DNA of 64,000 nucleotides from positions 98,122 through 162,121 of the forward strand of contig CAZVIH010000064.1 of NCBI GenBank assembly GCA_964627755.1, read 5' to 3'. Numbering within the stretch: the stretch's first letter is position 1; every line of letters begins with the position of its first letter. The position numbers and the translations under genes were made by a program. Positions 59,926 to 64,000 of this stretch are shown piece by piece. Under the pieces are notes generated by a model that did not search any database, was not told the origin of the DNA, and worked only from the letters and a program-made list of their open reading frames with translations. The DNA is from B10-G9 sp964627755 (lineage in GTDB: Bacteria; Chloroflexota; Anaerolineae; Anaerolineales; UBA11858).

Positions 59926-61277
59926 GTTCGATCTGGTGGATCCGCCGTGACCTGCGCTTGCAGGATAATCTGACCCTTATGCAAGCCCTGGAAAATCCTC
60001 CCGTTCTCCCGGTCTTTATCCTCGATCCGGTGCTCTTGAACACCGGATCGAGGCGCCGTCTGAATTTTCTTTTCCGAAATCTTCATGAACTCGATCTGAA
60101 CCTGCGTAAAAGGGGCAGTAAACTTATTATTCGTACTGGAAAACCGGTTGAAGTTCTGGAGAGGTTATTAGGCGAGTCCGGTGCAGACCAGATCTACGCT
60201 GAAGAGGATTTTACACCTTATGCTCGCCTGAGAAGTGTGTTGGTAGGCAGCTACCTGCCTCTGAAATTAGTTCAGGGACAACTGGGCCTTCATCCTCTGG
60301 CAGCGTTGAAAGCAAACAGTAAACCTTATCAAGTTTTTACACCTTTCAAGAGGAATTGGCTGGCTCTTTCTCCGTTGATCAAACCAATCCCCAGCCCGAA
60401 ATGTATTCCATCGTTTCAAGATATCAATTCAGGTGTGCTGCCTCCCGGGGAAGATGAGGTGCTGTTCCCGTCTGGTGAAGAAATGGCCCGCCAACGTTTT
60501 GAGGGTTTTATCAAAAAAAAGATTGAATTTTACCATCTTAACCGTGACCGCATGGATCTGGAAGGAACATCTAACCTATCACCCTATCTAAGGTTTGGCG
60601 TCTTGGGTCTTCGAACTGCACTCCGCCAGAGCATAGAAATACTGGAAAATGAAACAAGTCACAAGGATCTCCGTGGAGTTGAAACCTGGTTGAGTGAATT
60701 GATCTGGAGAGAGTTCTATATCCATATCATGTTCCATTTTCCACATTCCCGGACTCAAAACTTCCGATCTATGTACGACCGGCTGCCCTGGAGAAATGTA
60801 AAGGCAGATTTTGAGGCCTGGAAAGAAGGTATGACTGGTTATCCGGTAGTCGATGCCGCCATGCGGCAGCTGAAAGAAACCGGCTGGATGCATAATCGTG
60901 CCAGAATGATCACAGCCTCTTTTTTGGTCAAGGATCTGCTTATCGATTGGCGCTGGGGAGAAAAATGGTTCCGCGATAACCTGCTGGATGGAGATCTTGC
61001 CGTGAACAACGGCAGCTGGCAGTGGGTAGCCGGCACAGGGACCGATGCAGCACCTTATTTCAGGATCTTTAACCCTGTTCAGCAAAGTCGGAAATTTGAT
61101 CCACAGGGGGATTATATCCGCAAGTGGGTGCCCGAACTGGAGGGGTTGGATAATGTTGCAGTCCATGCACCCTGGGAGAAGGGAGCCAAGGTGGATGGCT
61201 ATCCGGATCCGATTGTTGATCATAAGTTTGCCAGGGAGAGGGCTATGATCGCTTTCCAGACAGCAAAGGAAAAGTAA
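59922..61277 (+). CDS. phr: Deoxyribodipyrimidine photolyase
   Basis: 451 residues. The N-terminal Rossmann photolyase domain begins IWWIRRDLRLQDNLTL. The C-terminal FAD-binding domain has LSPYLRFGVLGLRTAL, ELIWREFYIHIM, and the block GYPVVDAAMRQLKETGWMHN, RARMITASFLVKDLL and DGDLAVNNGSWQWVAGTGTD, typical of class I CPD photolyases. It repairs UV pyrimidine dimers using blue light. The ATG overlaps the peroxiredoxin stop, so the two are co-translated. It closes the light cluster. Confidence 0.94.
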   Translation: MSSIWWIRRDLRLQDNLTLMQALENPPVLPVFILDPVLLNTGSRRRLNFLFRNLHELDLNLRKRGSKLIIRTGKPVEVLERLLGESGADQIYAEEDFTPYARLRSVLVGSYLPLKLVQGQLGLHPLAALKANSKPYQVFTPFKRNWLALSPLIKPIPSPKCIPSFQDINSGVLPPGEDEVLFPSGEEMARQRFEGFIKKKIEFYHLNRDRMDLEGTSNLSPYLRFGVLGLRTALRQSIEILENETSHKDLRGVETWLSELIWREFYIHIMFHFPHSRTQNFRSMYDRLPWRNVKADFEAWKEGMTGYPVVDAAMRQLKETGWMHNRARMITASFLVKDLLIDWRWGEKWFRDNLLDGDLAVNNGSWQWVAGTGTDAAPYFRIFNPVQQSRKFDPQGDYIRKWVPELEGLDNVAVHAPWEKGAKVDGYPDPIVDHKFARERAMIAFQTAKEK

Positions 61278-61350
61278 ATTCCTGAAGAGCTATGTCTTTC
61301 GAAGGTTCTCTAGATTTCCATAATAATTTTCCATAAAAGTATCACAGCTA

Positions 61351-61378
61351 TTGACAGAGTCTAAATCTCTTTTATGAT
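61351..61378 (+). promoter_or_regulatory. Promoter of the GntR gene
   Basis: -35 TTGACA (61351-61356), 16-base spacer, -10 TATGAT (61373-61378). Confidence 0.78.
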
Positions 61379-61387
61379 ATCCTAAGA

Positions 61388-61397
61388 TGTAATTACA
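61388..61397. promoter_or_regulatory. Possible GntR operator
   Basis: The perfect palindrome TGTAATTACA lies about 10 bases after the -10, between promoter and start codon. HutC-type GntR regulators favour GT-N-TA-N-AC-like sites; this is GT-A-AT-T-AC, a near match. Confidence 0.45.
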
Positions 61398-61421
61398 GGA
61401 TAATAATTTGTAAGGGCAATC

Positions 61422-62219
61422 ATGGTGAAGAATCTATCAATAGATCGAAATTCCTATATTCCTTTTTATATTCAGGTTATGGACGCTCTTTTAACTCACA
61501 TCGAGAAAAATAAGATTCTGCCAGGGGCTAAGCTTCCGGGGGAGGTGGAGTTATGCAGTGTTTTTGATGTCAGCAGAACAGTAATTAGGCAGGCGCTCCA
61601 AGTACTTGAAAATAAAGGAGTGATTTACAGGGAAAAAGGACGGGGAACATTTGTTGCTAAGCCAAAGATCCGCGAGGGATTATTCCAGGAGCTGACAGGT
61701 TTTTATCAGGATATGATGGCAAAGGGGCACAAGCCCCGTTCGGTGGTTCTCAAGCAGGAGAAAGTTAAGGTAGATCCAAAAGTGGCAGCTTACCTCAATC
61801 TAGAACCGGGTGATGATGTGATCCAGATCGATCGGGTGCGGTATATCGATCAAGAACCAGTTGTTTTGGTGACCACCTTTATCCCTTATCGCTTGTGCCC
61901 GGAGCTCGTGGATGCGGATTTGACCGAACAATCCCTTTATGCATACCTGGAAAATGAATATGGATTATTCATTTTCAGGGGAAAAAGATTCCTGGAGGCA
62001 GTTGCTGCAAAACAACAAGAAGCTGATTTATTGGATGTGGAAATTGGCGCTCCGCTAATCCTGTTGAATAGTGTGAGTTATCTGGAAGATGATCAACCTG
62101 TAGAATATTTCCATGCTTTTCACAGAGGTGATAGATCTCGTTTTGAAACTGAATTAATCCGTGTTCAGGAGCCGGGAGAATTTACCAGGAAGATCTTGAG
62201 AGAAAGTAAAGCAAACTGA
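61422..62219 (+). CDS. GntR-family regulator, HutC/UTRA subfamily
   Basis: 265 residues. The N-terminal winged helix (about 10-75) has PGAKLPGEVELCSVFDVSRT and VIRQALQVLENKGVIYREKG, and the UTRA effector domain follows (about 95-245). It probably senses a sugar or sugar phosphate and controls the sugar-catabolic genes downstream. AAGGG lies six bases before the ATG. A palindrome between its promoter and start suggests autoregulation. Confidence 0.93.
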   Translation: MVKNLSIDRNSYIPFYIQVMDALLTHIEKNKILPGAKLPGEVELCSVFDVSRTVIRQALQVLENKGVIYREKGRGTFVAKPKIREGLFQELTGFYQDMMAKGHKPRSVVLKQEKVKVDPKVAAYLNLEPGDDVIQIDRVRYIDQEPVVLVTTFIPYRLCPELVDADLTEQSLYAYLENEYGLFIFRGKRFLEAVAAKQQEADLLDVEIGAPLILLNSVSYLEDDQPVEYFHAFHRGDRSRFETELIRVQEPGEFTRKILRESKAN

Positions 62220-62269
62220 AAGCGTTTTGGAAAATCTGAATAAAGAGGAGTTAGATAGTTTCCAAACTA

Positions 62270-62389
62270 ATTAAAATATGTATGATCGGTACCGGGTGTG
62301 TTGGAAAACTACATTCAGGTACCTTACGAAGATATATCCCAGGCGCAGATGTGGTTGCCCTGGTAGATATGCAGAATGAAGCGGGCTAA
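62270..62389 (+). pseudogene. N-terminal remnant of a Gfo/Idh/MocA oxidoreductase
   Basis: An open frame of 36-40 codons contains the NAD-binding Rossmann start of the family (MIGTGCVGKLHSGTLRRYIP, then DVVALVDMQNEAG) and stops at 62387. The rest of the enzyme (about 300 residues) is absent; the sequence passes directly into a truncated isomerase in another frame. The natural initiation codon also seems missing (ATT where ATG is expected before KICMIG). Confidence 0.7.
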
Positions 62390-63134
62390 GGATTTTGGCG
62401 TGGATGGGGTTTCCTTGGGATCGTGTTTTATTAAGAGTTTTGACCCTGGATATCTGGTTGAGTTGAAAGCCAAACTGGATGATTACGGATTCGACCGGGT
62501 CTGGGCCTGGGGTCATCCTGATGGCCTGGAAGGTGGAAAAAATGAACCCATGCTGGATGATATGATCCGGCACATCTCCTATGCCAAGTCGATTGGAGCT
62601 CCTGTGATGAGAACCGTCGGCAGCAGTCTGGCCTTTCGATTTGAACCCCACGGACCGCAGCTGGCAAAACTGACCGAGATGTTTAAGGAAGCGGTTAAAG
62701 TTGCTGAAGAACTGGATGTCAAACTGGCTGTTGAAAACCACTTTGACTTTGATTCTGATGAATTCCTTCAATTATTCGATGATGTTGATTCAGAATATTT
62801 CGGGTTGACTTTCGATACAGGTAACTTTATGCGCTTGCTGGATGAACCCGTCAAGGCTATGGAAAAACTGGGAAAATATGTCTTCGCCACGCATATCAAG
62901 GACATCAAGATCACTCCAGGAGTAGCTGCTGACGAATGGTTCTTCTTCTCTTCTGTTGCTGTTGGTGATGGATATATCAATATGCCCGAGCTGGCCAGGA
63001 TGCTCAAAAAAATGGATTATCAGGGTCTATTGGCTGTTGAGATTGATTTTCCACATCCGGAAGTGGGAACCAATGAGGATGCTGCTGTAGAGAAGAGCAT
63101 AAAGTATCTCAAGGATCTTGTCGCTGGTTTGTAA
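62376..63134 (+). CDS. Sugar phosphate isomerase/epimerase, N-terminally truncated
   Basis: 252 residues visible, AP-endonuclease-2-like TIM barrel: RAKDFGVDGVSLGSCFIKSF, DVKLAVENHFDFDSDEFLQ, GLTFDTGNF and FATHIKDIK mark the metal-site strands. The first strand (about 20-30 residues, normally beginning MKLGI-like) is missing; upstream the frame is closed by a TAG. The ATG at 62376 lies inside the Gfo/Idh remnant and has no Shine-Dalgarno. The body is intact, so a recent deletion joined the two genes; product activity is doubtful. Confidence 0.8.
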   Translation: MKRAKDFGVDGVSLGSCFIKSFDPGYLVELKAKLDDYGFDRVWAWGHPDGLEGGKNEPMLDDMIRHISYAKSIGAPVMRTVGSSLAFRFEPHGPQLAKLTEMFKEAVKVAEELDVKLAVENHFDFDSDEFLQLFDDVDSEYFGLTFDTGNFMRLLDEPVKAMEKLGKYVFATHIKDIKITPGVAADEWFFFSSVAVGDGYINMPELARMLKKMDYQGLLAVEIDFPHPEVGTNEDAAVEKSIKYLKDLVAGL

Positions 63135-63181
63135 ATGTTGTCCTGTACAAACTGTTTGTAATCAAAAAGGATGGAATAGAT

Positions 63182-64000
63182 ATGAAAGAGATGAATGTAG
63201 CTATCATCGGCTCCAAATTTATGGGCAAAGCCCATTCCAACGCCTGGAAGAATGTGGTCAATTTCTTCGATGTCCCCATTAAGCCAGTTATGAAAGTCGC
63301 CTGCGCCCAGAACAAGGAATCCCTGCAGGCTTTTGCAGATAACTGGGGTTGGGAAGAGACCGAGACCGATTGGAAAAAAGTCATTGAGCGGGATGACATC
63401 GATATCATTGATATTTGCGTGCCGCCTAACTTGCACGCACCGATCGCCATTGCGGCAGCCAGGGCAGGCAAACATATCTTCTGCGAAAAACCTATTTCCC
63501 TGTCCTCCCAGGAAGCTCTGGAGATGTATGAAGCTGCAAAAGAAGCTGGAGTGGTTCATTACGTGAACCACAACTATCGCCGCTGCCCGGCAGTGATGCT
63601 TGCCAAGCAGATGATCGATGCCGGAAAACTGGGCAAGATTTATCACTGGAGGGGTTGTTATCTGCAGTCCTGGACCATGGACCCCAATTTCCCCCTGACC
63701 TGGCACATGCTGAAAGATGTTGCCGGGATGGGTTCCAATGGCGGCATCAACTCTCACAGCGTGGATCTGGCCCGCTTCCTGGTCGGTGAGATCAAATCCG
63801 TCACCGGGATGATGAAAACCTTTATCAAGGAGCGGCCTTTGCCCGGTGCAGGCGCGGCTACTTTCAGTGCCGGCAGTGGTGAGTCAGCAGAAATGGGCAA
63901 GGTGGAATTAGAAGATGCCATCTCGATGATCGTAGAATTTGAGAATGGAGCACTGGGGTCATTTGATGCGACTACTTTTGCCATCGGGCGGCAGAACTAT
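63182..64000 (+). CDS. Gfo/Idh/MocA-family oxidoreductase (3' end outside window)
   Basis: 273 codons visible, cut by the window end. NAD-binding motif GSKFMGKAHSNAW near the N-terminus, EKP catalytic block (IFCEKPISLSSQEAL), and the C-terminal domain with HMLKDVAGMGSNGGINSHSV and DLARFLVGEI. It oxidises a sugar or inositol-type substrate with NAD(P). AAGGATGG precedes the ATG. Together with the truncated isomerase and the GntR regulator it suggests an inositol- or sugar-catabolic operon. Confidence 0.93.
   Translation, partial: MKEMNVAIIGSKFMGKAHSNAWKNVVNFFDVPIKPVMKVACAQNKESLQAFADNWGWEETETDWKKVIERDDIDIIDICVPPNLHAPIAIAAARAGKHIFCEKPISLSSQEALEMYEAAKEAGVVHYVNHNYRRCPAVMLAKQMIDAGKLGKIYHWRGCYLQSWTMDPNFPLTWHMLKDVAGMGSNGGINSHSVDLARFLVGEIKSVTGMMKTFIKERPLPGAGAATFSAGSGESAEMGKVELEDAISMIVEFENGALGSFDATTFAIGRQNY

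Noticed and set aside
62271..63757. Minus-strand open frames of 166 and 245 codons opposite the isomerase and dehydrogenase
   Set aside because: They mirror conserved proteins on the plus strand and have no initiation signals.
1..64000. CRISPR arrays, insertion sequences, prophage or integrase genes
   Set aside because: I looked for regular direct repeats, transposase motifs and phage structural genes and found none.

Overview
The window looks like a chromosomal segment from an anaerobic or facultatively anaerobic bacterium of the Chloroflexota, most likely class Anaerolineae. This is inferred from gene content and style: lipoproteins with Thr/Pro-rich stretches, a tandem HdrA with an MvhD partner, a CarD regulator beside the housekeeping sigma factor, ROK kinases, Gfo/Idh sugar dehydrogenases and many GAF/GGDEF and NarL-type regulators. 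No 16S or taxonomic search was possible, so the assignment is tentative. I see no prophage, insertion sequence or CRISPR array.

Layout. 1-6.8 kb: a leftward operon (TetR, deazaflavin-type reductase, small membrane protein, ABC ATPase, two ABC-2 permeases, second ABC ATPase, HlyD-type adaptor running off the window), apparently repressed through an operator inside its own promoter. 6.9-13 kb: a four-GAF diguanylate cyclase, an ion-transporter-superfamily permease with an extracytoplasmic domain, a Usp protein and a membrane protein. 13-19.6 kb: gene-expression genes (rpmI, CarD, rpoD, infA, rpsU leftward; a degenerate kinase/response-regulator fusion and rpsA rightward). 19.6-29.5 kb: housekeeping metabolism and repair (DinG, M20 peptidase, uridine kinase, ProC, nitroreductase, EamA exporter, PPK2). 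29.6-34.4 kb: tRNA-Thr, a GT4 glycosyltransferase, a NarL-type two-component pair and a flavoprotein. 34.5-37.7 kb: a cobalamin riboswitch with its own promoter and terminator, driving a BtuF-BtuC-BtuD importer. 37.7-41.9 kb: a tightly overlapping CBS/ACT - tandem HdrA - MvhD electron-bifurcation operon behind a CRP/FNR-type site. 42.2-48.5 kb: ROK kinase, an unknown P-loop protein, a nitroreductase and a complete ECF importer. 48.5-61.3 kb: a broken lipoprotein gene, then a light/oxidative-stress region: a CarH/LitR-type B12-binding MerR regulator (with a TIGR01777 epimerase and a membrane protein) divergent from TspO, DegV, a DUF1295 protein, three small membrane proteins, a Rieske oxygenase, an SDR, a PNPOx-fold protein, a peroxiredoxin with an in-frame TGA at its active site (predicted selenocysteine) and a photolyase. 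61.3-64 kb: a GntR/UTRA regulator and sugar-catabolic genes, with a deletion scar.

How the parts connect. Cobalamin recurs: a riboswitch-controlled importer lies about 15 kb from a regulator whose light sensing should depend on adenosylcobalamin. The CarH - epimerase - DUF1295 - photolyase grouping resembles known LitR photoregulons of proteobacteria, here extended with TspO, a Rieske oxygenase and a predicted selenoprotein peroxiredoxin. The most notable single observation is the selenocysteine peroxiredoxin, whose stop overlaps the photolyase start.
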